From: Caballeronia sp. dw_276 | Lineage (GTDB): Bacteria; Pseudomonadota; Gammaproteobacteria; Burkholderiales; Burkholderiaceae | Direction: 5' to 3' | DNA: 64,000 nt | NCBI RefSeq assembly: GCF_018449635.1 | Contig: NZ_JAAVUV010000002.1 | Location: forward strand, 434,001-498,000 | Part shown: positions 17,906 to 26,709 of the stretch, in pieces | Numbering within the stretch: position 1 is the stretch's first letter | Layout of the letters: every line of letters begins with the position of its first letter | Notes under the pieces: generated by a model | What the model saw: only the letters and a program-made list of their open reading frames with translations | Told to the model about the DNA's origin: nothing | The model's database searches: none | Program-made: the position numbers and the translations under genes

Positions 17906-18839
17906 ATGAAACAGATAACCCGCAATGTGCAGCCAGTGATCAACAAGCTCGGCAAAAACGATTCAGGCGAACTCGTATCTTCTCGCTACGCCGTGCGCGT
18001 GGGTGATGTCGACGTCGTGCTGATCAGCGATGGCGTTCTGCCGCTGCCGACCTCCACCATGTCCACTAACGTGAGCGAAGCAGATCGCAATGAATGGTTC
18101 GATGGTCGTTTCCTGCAACGAGACATGTTCGACTGGGCACTGAATATCGCACTCGTGCGTAGTGGCGAACGTTTAATCCTGATCGATTCGGGCGTAGGTG
18201 ACGGTTTTGAATACTTCACGCGTGCAGGTCGGTCGATGATGCGTCTGGAGACTGCTGGTATCGATCTGGCGGCGATCACCGATATCGTGATTACGCACAT
18301 GCACATGGATCACGTTGGCGGTCTGAACGTTGACGGCATCAAGGCCAAACTGCGCCCGGACGTGCGCATTCACGTGTCAGCCAGAGAGGTGAATTTCTGG
18401 AAAAAATCCGGACTTCAGCAAGACTGTAATGCCAGAAACAGTTCCTCCTGCGCTTCGTAAGGCTGCTGCGACGTTTGTAGAGATCTATAGCGAAAACATC
18501 GTGCAGTTCGACCAGACAGTGGAAGTCGCAACGGGTGTGAAGGCGCGCGTGACGGGTGGGCACACGCCAGGGCACTGTGTCGTGGACATCGCATCAAACG
18601 GCGAAAAGCTAACGTTCGTAGGCGACGCAATCTTCGAAGTCAACTTCGACAATCCAGATTGGCAAAATGGCTTCGAGCACGATCCTGAGGGGGCTGTGGA
18701 CGTGCGCATCGCGCTGTTCAACGAAGCCGCTGAAACCGGCGCCCTGTTGGCTGCAGCGCATGTCGCGTTTCCTTCCATTGGTCACGTTGTAAAGAGCGCT
18801 GAAGGCTTCCGTTTCGTACCGGTCCTGTGGGATTACTAA
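17906..18839 (+). pseudogene. MBL-fold metallo-hydrolase, split by a +1 frameshift
   Basis: The first part (17906-18460 as read) holds the metallo-beta-lactamase core: LILIDSGVGDG and the zinc motif THMHMDHVGG. The second part continues in another frame with NPDFSKTVMPETVPPALRKA, then VTGGHTPGHCVVDI, VGDAIFEVNFDNPDW and an ordinary C-terminus. The frames join exactly at the six-A run 18401-18406: with five A residues the protein would read on as WKNPDFSKTVMPE without interruption, giving about 310 residues. Relatives include lactonases and other hydrolases. The cause may be a recent mutation, a phase-variable tract or a sequencing error. AGGAC precedes the ATG. Confidence 0.85.
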
Positions 18840-18888
18840 TCAATATTGAATTACGGCCGACTGCCCAAGCATGTGAATGGCGGCTATT

Positions 18889-18931
18889 GGCCGATTTTTT
18901 ATTCCGAGCTATCGCGAGAAAAAAATCGGCC
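18889..18931. terminator. Bidirectional terminator with a perfect 12-bp stem
   Basis: GGCCGATTTTTT (18889-18900) and AAAAAATCGGCC (18920-18931) form a perfect 12-bp inverted repeat around an approximately 19-nt loop, with T-runs on both strands. It lies between the hydrolase and the converging helix-turn-helix gene. Confidence 0.75.
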
Positions 18932-19057
18932 CGCTACCGTCTGTCGGCACGGGCTCGCAACGATGACCTCTTTCGATGCACGGCCGTAAGCTTTGCAGCT
19001 AGGTGGCGACAGATGCGTGGGTAAAGCGCCAGTCTGCAGGGACCGTCAGTCCCGGCT

Positions 19058-19342
19058 TTAAACCACTAAAGGTATAAGCCGATAGACGTTGTTCCTGCCT
19101 TGCAACTCGATTGTCACTAAATCGTTTTTTCTAAGAATGTCCAGTGCTGACCGAGTTGTCTCGACGCTTTTGCCCATGAGTTCGGCAATCTTCTCAATGG
19201 GCATCCGCACTGGCCCTCCGGTATCCGACTCCGCCGCCGCAATGATGGACAGTACCGCGTATGCGGGCAAGCCAATCCTAGCTATCAATCCCTGAAGTAT
19301 TTCTTCCGAGAAATATTCACTGCATGGATCGATTGGCATCAT
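19058..19342 (-). CDS. Small winged-helix DNA-binding protein
   Basis: 94 residues. The pattern GLPAYAVLSIIAAAESDTGG, then MPIEKIAELMGKSVETTRSALDILRKNDLVTIELQGRNNVYRLIPL, is a complete winged helix: helix 2 and recognition helix at about residues 50-72 and a basic wing at 74-90. It resembles MarR/GntR-like or replication-type winged helices, but no effector domain exists. The start could also be the second Met (19339). No neighbour suggests a target. CGAGAGA precedes the start. Confidence 0.65.
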   Translation of the reverse strand: MMPIDPCSEYFSEEILQGLIARIGLPAYAVLSIIAAAESDTGGPVRMPIEKIAELMGKSVETTRSALDILRKNDLVTIELQGRNNVYRLIPLVV

Positions 19343-19799
19343 TCTCTCGATTTTTAAAGTTTTAAGGCTGCGCGCAGCATAGCACTCAGCACACAGGCAT
19401 CAATCTCAGATGGACCGCGCCATCGCAAGAAAGAAACAGGTGTTTTGCCCAGCACATGCTACTTGGGGCGACCCCACCATCATGGCAGATTGTCTTTTGA
19501 CGTCGCCATCCGTTAGATCTGTTGTTAAACCGCAGCCGTACTGTTTTATGAAGTCGGATTGCTACGGGGCATGTTACGTTACAGCACCGCCCAAACCAAT
19601 CGAATTCGACGCTGGGCTTGTTTCTCCATTGCCACCACGGATCGTATCAACTTCCTCGGCACGGCACGAAACTCGCTTAAGGTAGCCCACACTCGATCCT
19701 GATGGAATTGCTCAACTCGCGGACATGATGCATGTTGACTTGAACGTTTAGTATCAACGTCAAATCCAAAAACATAAAAGCACCTGAGAGGTTGTCCGC
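19343..19799. other. Intergenic region before the GGDEF-EAL gene
   Basis: 457 bp between divergent genes. One open frame (19410-19685, plus strand) lacks a ribosome-binding site and recognisable features and is not called. Promoters for both neighbours should lie here. Confidence 0.4.
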
Positions 19800-22493
19800 A
19801 TGGTCAGCAGTACTTGGTCGCCAATGAGGCGATGGCTACGCACGTCCCGACGCAACGTCACTGCGGCCGCGATAGCGTTTGGGGGTGTACTGCTGGGGCT
19901 TGGGATCTTTTTTAATCGACACTTGCTGAGTTCGATCGAGGAATCGCCGTCTATTCCAGGCCGCGACACCTTGCTGCTACTGGTCTTGGGTGGCTTAATC
20001 GGCTGCACGATCTACCAGTTGGTCTCAGTCCTGCCGCGTGATCTTCCCAAGATAATGTTCAGGCGGTATTTCATCGGTCATCCGCTTCCGATGCTTGTCT
20101 ATGACGTAGACACGACGCGCATCCTCGCCGCGAATCGCGCTGCGTGCAATCTGTACGGGTACACCCGTACGGAACTCAAGCGATTGTCGATGGATAACCT
20201 ACGACTTGCCCGAGACATCGAGCCGTTCAGAAAAAAATTGCGCGAAATTGCGACAGCGCACGCTACGGCCGGTTCTGCCGGTGACTGGACGCACCTGCGA
20301 AAGGACGGCACCGAACTGACCATCAACGTCTCATACCACGTCTCTGAATTTCAGCGGAGGACGTCGTGCTACATCATTTGCCTGGACGTCTCGAATCGCA
20401 GGCAAGCCGAGCTTGAAGTGGCTACCGCGAAGTCCATGCTTGAAACCGTTCTCAACAGCGTCCCGCAACGCATTTATTGGAAAAACGGAAATTCGGAATA
20501 CATAGGCTGCAACGCGTCTTTCGCGAAGGAAGCAGGCTTGGCGCATGCGAAGGATGTTGAAGGCCTGACGGATTTCGACTTGCCGTGGCGCCTGGATGCA
20601 ACAGACGCCCGCAGGCGCGACAATCAAGCGATGTTCTCGAAAAACGGTCATATTGCTTATGAGCATCCGGCTTACTTCGAGCCCGCCCGTGAAATCCGCT
20701 GGTATGCCAAAACAAAAGTGCCTTTGCTCGGGCCCAAGGGCGAAGTCATGGGCGTGCTGGCCCTGCACGAGGACATCACTACGCGCAAGGCCGCGGAGCT
20801 GGCGCTGCGCCTGCGAAGCCGCGCCCTCGACGCGTGTGTCAACGCGGTTGTCATGACGCGATCCCATGGCAAGCAATACCTGATCGACTATGTCAATCCT
20901 GCGTTCGAGCGCATTACCGGTTATTCCGCCGCGCAAGTCATAGGTCGCGATTGCCGGATTCTGCAAGGCGATGACCGGGAACAGGACGGCCTGCGGGAAG
21001 TCAGGAACGCGTTGAAAACGGACGCTGAAGTGAGCACCATCTTGCGGAACTACCGGGCGGACGGCCAGATGTTCTGGAATCAGTTGCTCATTGCTCCCGT
21101 GCTCGACGACACCGGCGTTGCCACGCATCACATTGCGATCGTGAACGACGTGACGGAGCTGATCGAGTCGCGCAACCGGCTCGCGCATCAGGCGAGCTAC
21201 GACTCGCTAACGCGTCTGCCCAACCGCGTTTTGTTGAACGAACGACTTCGACAGGCGATCAGTGCTTCTATCCTCGCCGGAACTCAGGTTGCTGTTGTGT
21301 TCCTTGACATGGACCACTTCAAGGATGTGAATGATTCCCTCGGCCACAGCGTGGGCGACCGGCTCTTGCAGCAAGTTGCCGCCCGCCTTGTCGACGCGTC
21401 TCCCTCAACCACGACGGTTGCCCGGTATGGCGGCGACGAGTTCGTCATCCTCCTGCCAAATATCGTCGGCTATGGCTCGGTGGACGTACTGGTAGGCAGA
21501 CTCAAAGCCGCCCTTGCGACATCGATAAAAATCGAGGAGCACGAGTTCATTATTGATTGCAGCATGGGCGTGAGCCTTTTCCCGCGCGATGGCCACGACG
21601 TCGAGACGTTGGTCAAACGCGCGGATGCCGCCATGTATGAAGCGAAGGCACTCGGCCGCAACACGGTCCGGCATTATGACTATGCGACAGGCTCCCGCGC
21701 GGAAGAGCGTCTGTCTATAGCGCAGAATCTGCGACGCGCCATTCGCGACCACGAATTCTGTCTGTATTTCCAGCCTCAGGTCAACGTCCTGACAGGTCAC
21801 GTGGCTGCGGTGGAAGCCCTGATTCGATGGTTCGATCCAGCGCTCGGCCCGATCTCTCCGGCCGAATTCATCCCGCTTGCCGAGGAGTCCGGCCTGATCG
21901 TTCCGATCGGCGAATGGGTGATTACTGAAGTTTGCCGCACTGCGGTGGATCTGTCAGCGCGTTACGACGGATTGCGCGTCGCCTTCAACCTTTCGCCACG
22001 TCAGTTCACGCAGGGCAATGTCGTCGACTTTCTCAACCGGACAATCGCGGCAACAGGTGCCAATCCGTCAATGCTTGAGCTGGAGATCACAGAAAGCACG
22101 CTCGCTGCGCCTTGCACCGGGGTCGAACTGAAAATGCTCGCGACGCGCGGTGCAATCATCGCCATCGACGATTTTGGGACCGGCTATTCCAATCTTTCGT
22201 CATTGAAATCGCTTGGACCGGACCGTTTGAAAATCGATAAATCGTTGGTCAGCGGCATTGGAGCTTCTGTCCAGGACGAAGCGCTGGTACTGGCGGTACT
22301 GGCATTGGGCGTCGCATTTGGCGCGCAGGTAATCGCAGAAGGGGTCGAGACAATAGAGCAGCGCGATTTTTTGTCAGAAAACGGATGCTGCGACATGCAG
22401 GGTTTTCTGTTCGCAAGGCCTATGCCGATTGAGCAATTGCATGCCTTCTTGCGTCGAAATCAACGTCATAAAAACGAGAACAGGATCACATGA
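19800..22493 (+). CDS. PAS/LOV-like GGDEF-EAL c-di-GMP signalling protein
   Basis: 897 residues: two membrane helices (about 21-38 and 57-78), three PAS domains (about 90-200, 215-335, 345-460), then GGDEF and EAL domains. GGDEF is intact at about residue 544 (ARYGGDEFVILL) with the Mg2+ Asp in VVFLDMDHFKDVN; the RxxD inhibitory site upstream is absent. EAL is intact (VEALIRWFDP at about 671, ELEITES, IDDFGTGYSNLSSL). Both c-di-GMP synthesis and breakdown are therefore possible. The third PAS has GRDCRILQG with Cys385, RNYRADG and FWN, which resembles a LOV flavin photosensor. GAGAGG precedes the ATG. It stands alone on its strand. Confidence 0.95.
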   Translation: MVSSTWSPMRRWLRTSRRNVTAAAIAFGGVLLGLGIFFNRHLLSSIEESPSIPGRDTLLLLVLGGLIGCTIYQLVSVLPRDLPKIMFRRYFIGHPLPMLVYDVDTTRILAANRAACNLYGYTRTELKRLSMDNLRLARDIEPFRKKLREIATAHATAGSAGDWTHLRKDGTELTINVSYHVSEFQRRTSCYIICLDVSNRRQAELEVATAKSMLETVLNSVPQRIYWKNGNSEYIGCNASFAKEAGLAHAKDVEGLTDFDLPWRLDATDARRRDNQAMFSKNGHIAYEHPAYFEPAREIRWYAKTKVPLLGPKGEVMGVLALHEDITTRKAAELALRLRSRALDACVNAVVMTRSHGKQYLIDYVNPAFERITGYSAAQVIGRDCRILQGDDREQDGLREVRNALKTDAEVSTILRNYRADGQMFWNQLLIAPVLDDTGVATHHIAIVNDVTELIESRNRLAHQASYDSLTRLPNRVLLNERLRQAISASILAGTQVAVVFLDMDHFKDVNDSLGHSVGDRLLQQVAARLVDASPSTTTVARYGGDEFVILLPNIVGYGSVDVLVGRLKAALATSIKIEEHEFIIDCSMGVSLFPRDGHDVETLVKRADAAMYEAKALGRNTVRHYDYATGSRAEERLSIAQNLRRAIRDHEFCLYFQPQVNVLTGHVAAVEALIRWFDPALGPISPAEFIPLAEESGLIVPIGEWVITEVCRTAVDLSARYDGLRVAFNLSPRQFTQGNVVDFLNRTIAATGANPSMLELEITESTLAAPCTGVELKMLATRGAIIAIDDFGTGYSNLSSLKSLGPDRLKIDKSLVSGIGASVQDEALVLAVLALGVAFGAQVIAEGVETIEQRDFLSENGCCDMQGFLFARPMPIEQLHAFLRRNQRHKNENRIT

Positions 22494-22669
22494 CAAGGAG
22501 GTTGCCTGACTATTCATGTTAGTCGGCAGACTTATAGGCTCCAGACAAACAAAAAACAATTTATCCGACGGACGTTCGTCAGCGCCGTGCCCTCGCTTCA
22601 CAAGCATTTATATTGACGCTGGAATGACGCTTGGCAACGCATGCCAGTCCAATATATTCGTGCAAAGTC

Positions 22670-22948
22670 CTAAGCTGATTTTGCGGTCGTGAGCGTAGGC
22701 CCTGACTTGAGCGTTGGCGCTGCAGGCAAGGGGTCGCGTCGCAGGTCACTTACCTGCTCGATTCCATTTTTCAATACCGATTCGCAGAACGCCAGCCGAG
22801 ATCGATAGTATTCGGCCTGCACCTGCGCGTCGAGAATACGCTGCTCTGCCTGATATAGCGCCATCCGCAATTCAGGCATGGCCCGTTGGGCTTGCTCTTC
22901 TACTGTGGGCGCGTGACGGGCGGCCCAATTTGCAATCCATCGCATCAT
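22670..22948 (-). CDS. Hypothetical small coiled-coil protein
   Basis: 92 residues from the ATG at 22948 (AGGGGAA upstream); a GTG at 22966 would add six residues. The central part (EEQAQRAMPELRMALYQAEQ then RILDAQVQAEYYRSRLAFCES) is strongly helical with heptad-like spacing, and the tail is Pro/Thr-rich. The start MMRWIANWAARHAP is amphipathic and may touch the membrane. Similar small proteins are, as far as I recall, common hypotheticals in Burkholderiaceae. No function can be given. Confidence 0.6.
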   Translation of the reverse strand: MMRWIANWAARHAPTVEEQAQRAMPELRMALYQAEQRILDAQVQAEYYRSRLAFCESVLKNGIEQVSDLRRDPLPAAPTLKSGPTLTTAKSA

Positions 22949-23188
22949 TTCGGTTCCCCTGCCCACCTAGTTGCGGCGCGCTGGTAGTTGAGTCGCCCTT
23001 TTAGCGCTACGCTCTAAACATACCAAAGACTTAGTTAGACACCATGAAAAACAAGAGTAGTGTTGCGCAAATGTCAAAACACCATTTTTTTAATTACTGT
23101 TGAAGTGGGCAGCCAACGTCCGCAGCCAACATTGTCATAAGTCGTTTGGGTCGCGTCGCCTGAGATCTCAGGTCGGGCGACCGAGAGT

Positions 23189-24169
23189 TTATTTAAATCC
23201 CGTTACCGCATGTGGCACGTATCGCTCTTCGAGCAATTGGATCTCGTCCATCGTCAGCTTGAGCGAGAGGGCGTCGACTGCATCGTTCAGGTGATGCAGC
23301 TTGGTAGCGCCGACGATTGGCGCCGTGACCGGCTTTTTCTGCAGAACCCACGCAAGCGCAACCTGGGCCCGAGGCACGCCCCGCTTCGTCGCAATCTCGC
23401 TCACGCGTTCGACGACCTGACGGTCTGCCTCTTCGGTAGTCGCATACAGTGTGCGGCCGAATGCGTCGGTTTCCGAGCGCGCGCTGCTGCTGTCCCAATC
23501 ACGAGTCAAACGGCCCCGCGCGAGCGGGCTCCACGGTATCACCCCAATGCCTTCGCTTTCGCACAGCGGCAACATCTCACGTTCTTCTTCGCGATACAGC
23601 AGGTTCACGTAGTTCTGCATGGTCACAAAGCGCGTCCAGCCATGTCGTTCGGAGACATGCAGTGCCTTGGCAAATTGCCACGCATACATTGTCGATGCGC
23701 CGATATAACGTGCTTTTCCAGCTTTGACGACATCGTGCAATGCTTCCATTGTTTCTTCGATTGGCGTCGTGTCATCCCAGCGGTGGATTTGATACAGATC
23801 CACGTAGTCGGTGCCGAGGCGCCTCAGGCTCGCGTCGACCTCCGCCATGATCGCCTTGCGTGATAACCCCGCCCCGTTCGGCCCCGGACGCATCCGGCTA
23901 TTTACTTTAGTGGCGAGAACGATTTCGTCCCGGTTCGCAAATTCCTTTAACGCGCGTCCAACAATCTCTTCGCTTGTGCCGTCTGAATAAACGTTGGCCG
24001 TATCGAAGAAATTAATACCGAGATCAAGCGCCTGTTTGATAAACGGGCGTGCGGCGTCGTTGTCCAGCGACCACGGGTGCGGGCCGCGTTCTGGCACACC
24101 ATAGCTCATACATCCAAGGCATATACGTGATACATCGAGACCTGTGCGGCCAAGCTTCACATATTCCAT
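23189..24169 (-). CDS. Aldo/keto reductase
   Basis: 326 residues from the ATG at 24169, which has CAGGAG nine bases upstream; an earlier in-frame start at 24211 lacks this. The protein begins MEYVKLGRTGLDVSRICLGC and has the catalytic Asp-Tyr-Lys-His set in FFDTANVYSDGTSEEIVGRAL, VLATKVNSR and LYQIHRWDDTTPIEETM, then the NADPH-binding C-terminus (PIVGATKLHHLNDAVDAL). It matches the YajO/AKR-like subgroup, which reduces a broad range of aldehydes. It is divergent from nothing obvious and its regulator is not apparent; the TetR gene follows 166 bp upstream on the same strand. Confidence 0.92.
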   Translation of the reverse strand: MEYVKLGRTGLDVSRICLGCMSYGVPERGPHPWSLDNDAARPFIKQALDLGINFFDTANVYSDGTSEEIVGRALKEFANRDEIVLATKVNSRMRPGPNGAGLSRKAIMAEVDASLRRLGTDYVDLYQIHRWDDTTPIEETMEALHDVVKAGKARYIGASTMYAWQFAKALHVSERHGWTRFVTMQNYVNLLYREEEREMLPLCESEGIGVIPWSPLARGRLTRDWDSSSARSETDAFGRTLYATTEEADRQVVERVSEIATKRGVPRAQVALAWVLQKKPVTAPIVGATKLHHLNDAVDALSLKLTMDEIQLLEERYVPHAVTGFK

Positions 24170-24334
24170 CGTGCAACTCCTGTTGAAGTGCAGAACGAAT
24201 CTGACAAACATTCAGGTTGTTTCTGCCTTTTGGCGAGACAAATGGAGAAAGCCGGTTGAAGCATTTTTACTTTGGCATTCCCTCCGGTGACGCTTAAATA
24301 CTAACAGGCGTCTTCAATCCCGGTGCTGCGCCGC

Positions 24335-25012
24335 CTACCCAATCCGCATCTGTTCGATGGTCGCATCGACCAGTGCGTCGGCGTTTTCCACGCCGTCGGC
24401 TGCGAGCGCGAGGCCGTTCAGCCGGCCATCGATAAGCAGGGTGGCCAAGCCGTGCACATAGGCCCACGCCGCAGTCATGGCGACTGCGCGGGCGGCGTCG
24501 AGTCTTGGCGGCGGCTGCGGGGCGTCCAGGGTGTCATCGGTGACATCGGACAAAGCCATCGCCGACGCACGCCGCGCCTCGACCAGCATTGGCCGCGCGT
24601 TGTCGAGCATTTCCGCCCGCGACATGAGCCTGAACAGATCCGGGTTCGCCACCGCAAAACTCACGTATCCACGCGCGATTGCGCGCCGCCGCTCTGGTCC
24701 GGGCTGCAAGCCGTGCGCGTGTTTTGCCATGGCCTCGGTGAGGCGAAGGTGACCGATCGCCGCAAGCTCGCTCAGGACGCCGGCGGTGTCGCCGAAATGG
24801 TGTTGCGGCGCCGTGTGCGACACGCCGGCTTCTCGCGCGATAGAGCGCAGGCTCAGGCCGCTGATGCCTTCGGTGCGCAGCACGGTTTCAGCCGCCGCAA
24901 GGAGAGCGTTAGGGAGCGAGCCATGGTGATAGGGTTTTTGCGCCGACGTCGTGACGGAAGCCTGCGTTTTCCTCGACCGGGAAACCGCAACGGGTTTTCG
25001 GCGTTCATTCAT
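24335..25012 (-). CDS. TetR/AcrR-family transcriptional regulator
   Basis: 225 residues. A basic, Ser/Thr-rich leader precedes the TetR DNA-binding domain (YHHGSLPNALLAAAETVLRT then ISGLSLRSIAREAGVSHTAPQHHFGDTAGVL, about residues 27-80). The C-terminal part (AIARGYVSFAVANPDLFRLMSRAEML) is the WHG-type effector domain. TetR proteins of this type control aldo/keto reductases, oxygenases or efflux. The aldo/keto reductase downstream on the same strand is the nearest candidate target. Confidence 0.9.
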   Translation of the reverse strand: MNERRKPVAVSRSRKTQASVTTSAQKPYHHGSLPNALLAAAETVLRTEGISGLSLRSIAREAGVSHTAPQHHFGDTAGVLSELAAIGHLRLTEAMAKHAHGLQPGPERRRAIARGYVSFAVANPDLFRLMSRAEMLDNARPMLVEARRASAMALSDVTDDTLDAPQPPPRLDAARAVAMTAAWAYVHGLATLLIDGRLNGLALAADGVENADALVDATIEQMRIG

Positions 25013-25294
25013 AGATAACGGCTGACAAGGAGGTGAGAGGACTCGGATAACTTTCCAACGGAAACATGCTCCCGGCCCGCATCGCGTTTGTCAACTGCAT
25101 TTCTCGCGTTTGTAACAATGACCCGTACGAGATAGACAAATGCGCTGCACCCAAGCCGCCGCAGGGCTCGATCAACCTGGCATTGTCGTTGCATAGGTTG
25201 TCTATGAACGCGCGATCTCATTATCGTTCACTTCACCTACCTGCCAGCCGGACGAAAAATCCAAGCAGAAACCCGCCTAAATTCCGAGGGAATC

Positions 25295-25645
25295 GTGCAC
25301 ATCCTTTTTATCGACGACCATAAAGATTCGGCCGATGCGTTTGGCGAAATTGCCTTGGGCCTTGGACACAAAGTGCAGGTTGCGTACGACGGCCGCGCCG
25401 CGCTGGAGCTGACGCAGGCGCAAAGCTTCGACGTGGTTTTCTTCGACATCGAATTGCCCGACGCGGACGGCCGGGAGCTTTGCCGGCAGGTGCGCGAAGA
25501 AGGTGCATCGCGAGATGCATGCGTGATTGCGGTGACCGGGCGCACCGATCTGCGCGACGATGACCTCGAACCGTTCGACGGCTATCTTCACAAACCGATC
25601 AGCCCGGCCGCTCTGGAACGCGCGCTGCGGTTCTCCGAAGGGTAA
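25295..25645 (+). CDS. Orphan response-regulator receiver protein (CheY-like)
   Basis: 116 residues from the GTG at 25295 (GAGGG upstream), a receiver domain with no output domain. The acidic pair is in LFIDDHKDSAD, the phospho-acceptor Asp in VVFFDIELPDADG, the Thr in VIAVTGRTD and the Lys in GYLHKPIS, so all phosphorylation residues are present. No sensor kinase lies nearby. Such stand-alone receivers act by protein contact or serve phosphorelays. It ends eight bases before the convergent PhyH gene. Confidence 0.9.
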   Translation: MHILFIDDHKDSADAFGEIALGLGHKVQVAYDGRAALELTQAQSFDVVFFDIELPDADGRELCRQVREEGASRDACVIAVTGRTDLRDDDLEPFDGYLHKPISPAALERALRFSEG

Positions 25646-25653
25646 TAACCCCC

Positions 25654-26508
25654 TTAGCGCACGGCGTTCGTGCGGCCTTCGGCGTTCGTCGCGACAGCGA
25701 CGGCGTCGAGATTCTGCGGATACGGAAAATTCAGGCCGAGCAGTTGACGCATGGTCGGACTGGCGTTTTTCACAAACGCCTCGCCGGCCATCGCGCGCAG
25801 ATCTTCCATGGGCTTGACGAACTTCGGCAGGTATTGGATCAGCACGGCGCTGCGGTCCTGCGCGCTGTGATTGGGCATCGCGCAATGCCAGGTTGCGCCG
25901 AAAAACACGATTGCGTCGCCCGGCGCTGCTTCCATGCGCTCGCAGCGCTCGAAGAAGGCATCGCCTTCGCCCGGATAACGCAATTCGTGCTGGGTGTGCG
26001 GCACGAACGCGGTCGCGCCGGTCAGCGGCGTGAACGGATCGAGCGGAATGGTGACTTGCGCATTGAGGGGAAAGCTCGTGTTGATGCCGATTGGAAACGT
26101 GCCGGGCGCATGAAAATCCCAATACGGATAATCGATGTGTGGTTCCTGTCCCGGGCCGTCCGGCAAGATCCGGTTGGCGGCAATCGATCCCATGATGAAG
26201 TCATCACCGAGAAAAAGCCGCATTGCCTGCACGATTACGGGATGTTCGGCCATCTCTGAAAACACGCTGCCTTTGGCCAGGAGATTCCACACGCGCCGCT
26301 GTAAATGCAGACGCTGCTCCTGCGCCGCCTGCCCCTGGAAATGCGTGACGGTTTGAGCGCGATCCTCCGAATGCGTCATCACGATCCGGCGCGCCTCCGC
26401 GACCTGCGCCGGACTGAACGCGCCTTTTATACGCAACGCACCGGGACCGCGCAGAAGGGCCTCGACCACGACATCGGGCGTTACTGCATCGGCTTGCATA
26501 CTGTCCAC
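25654..26508 (-). CDS. Phytanoyl-CoA dioxygenase (PhyH) family oxygenase
   Basis: About 284 residues when read from the GTG at 26508, which has GAGGAG six bases upstream; a TTG at 26556 and an ATG at 26526 lack such a site. The Fe(II)/2-oxoglutarate facial triad is visible: HIDYPYWDF gives His and Asp, and HCAMPNHSAQDRSAVLIQYLPK gives the distal His and the 2-oxoglutarate Arg. Substrates of the family range from fatty acyl-CoA to small natural products, and nothing nearby names one. The next gene upstream is the divergent toxin-type glycosyltransferase. Confidence 0.85.
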   Translation of the reverse strand: MDSMQADAVTPDVVVEALLRGPGALRIKGAFSPAQVAEARRIVMTHSEDRAQTVTHFQGQAAQEQRLHLQRRVWNLLAKGSVFSEMAEHPVIVQAMRLFLGDDFIMGSIAANRILPDGPGQEPHIDYPYWDFHAPGTFPIGINTSFPLNAQVTIPLDPFTPLTGATAFVPHTQHELRYPGEGDAFFERCERMEAAPGDAIVFFGATWHCAMPNHSAQDRSAVLIQYLPKFVKPMEDLRAMAGEAFVKNASPTMRQLLGLNFPYPQNLDAVAVATNAEGRTNAVR

Positions 26509-26709
26509 GGCTGTCTCCTCGCTCATGTACGGCGCTACGGCCGCCAGTACTGACAAGAATAGAAGAGCGACGCCACCGGTGCAACGATATTTTCACATTT
26601 AACTCTCGTGGAATTTCCATTCCATTTCATCAATATCCTTCCCGACCGCAATGGAATAGTCCAATGGGCCTGAGTGTTGTCCTCCAATGACAGACCTCAG
26701 GAATCCGAC

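Noticed and set aside
19410-19685. 91-codon open frame before the GGDEF-EAL gene
   Set aside because: Composition and start context are not those of a gene; nothing recognisable in the translation.
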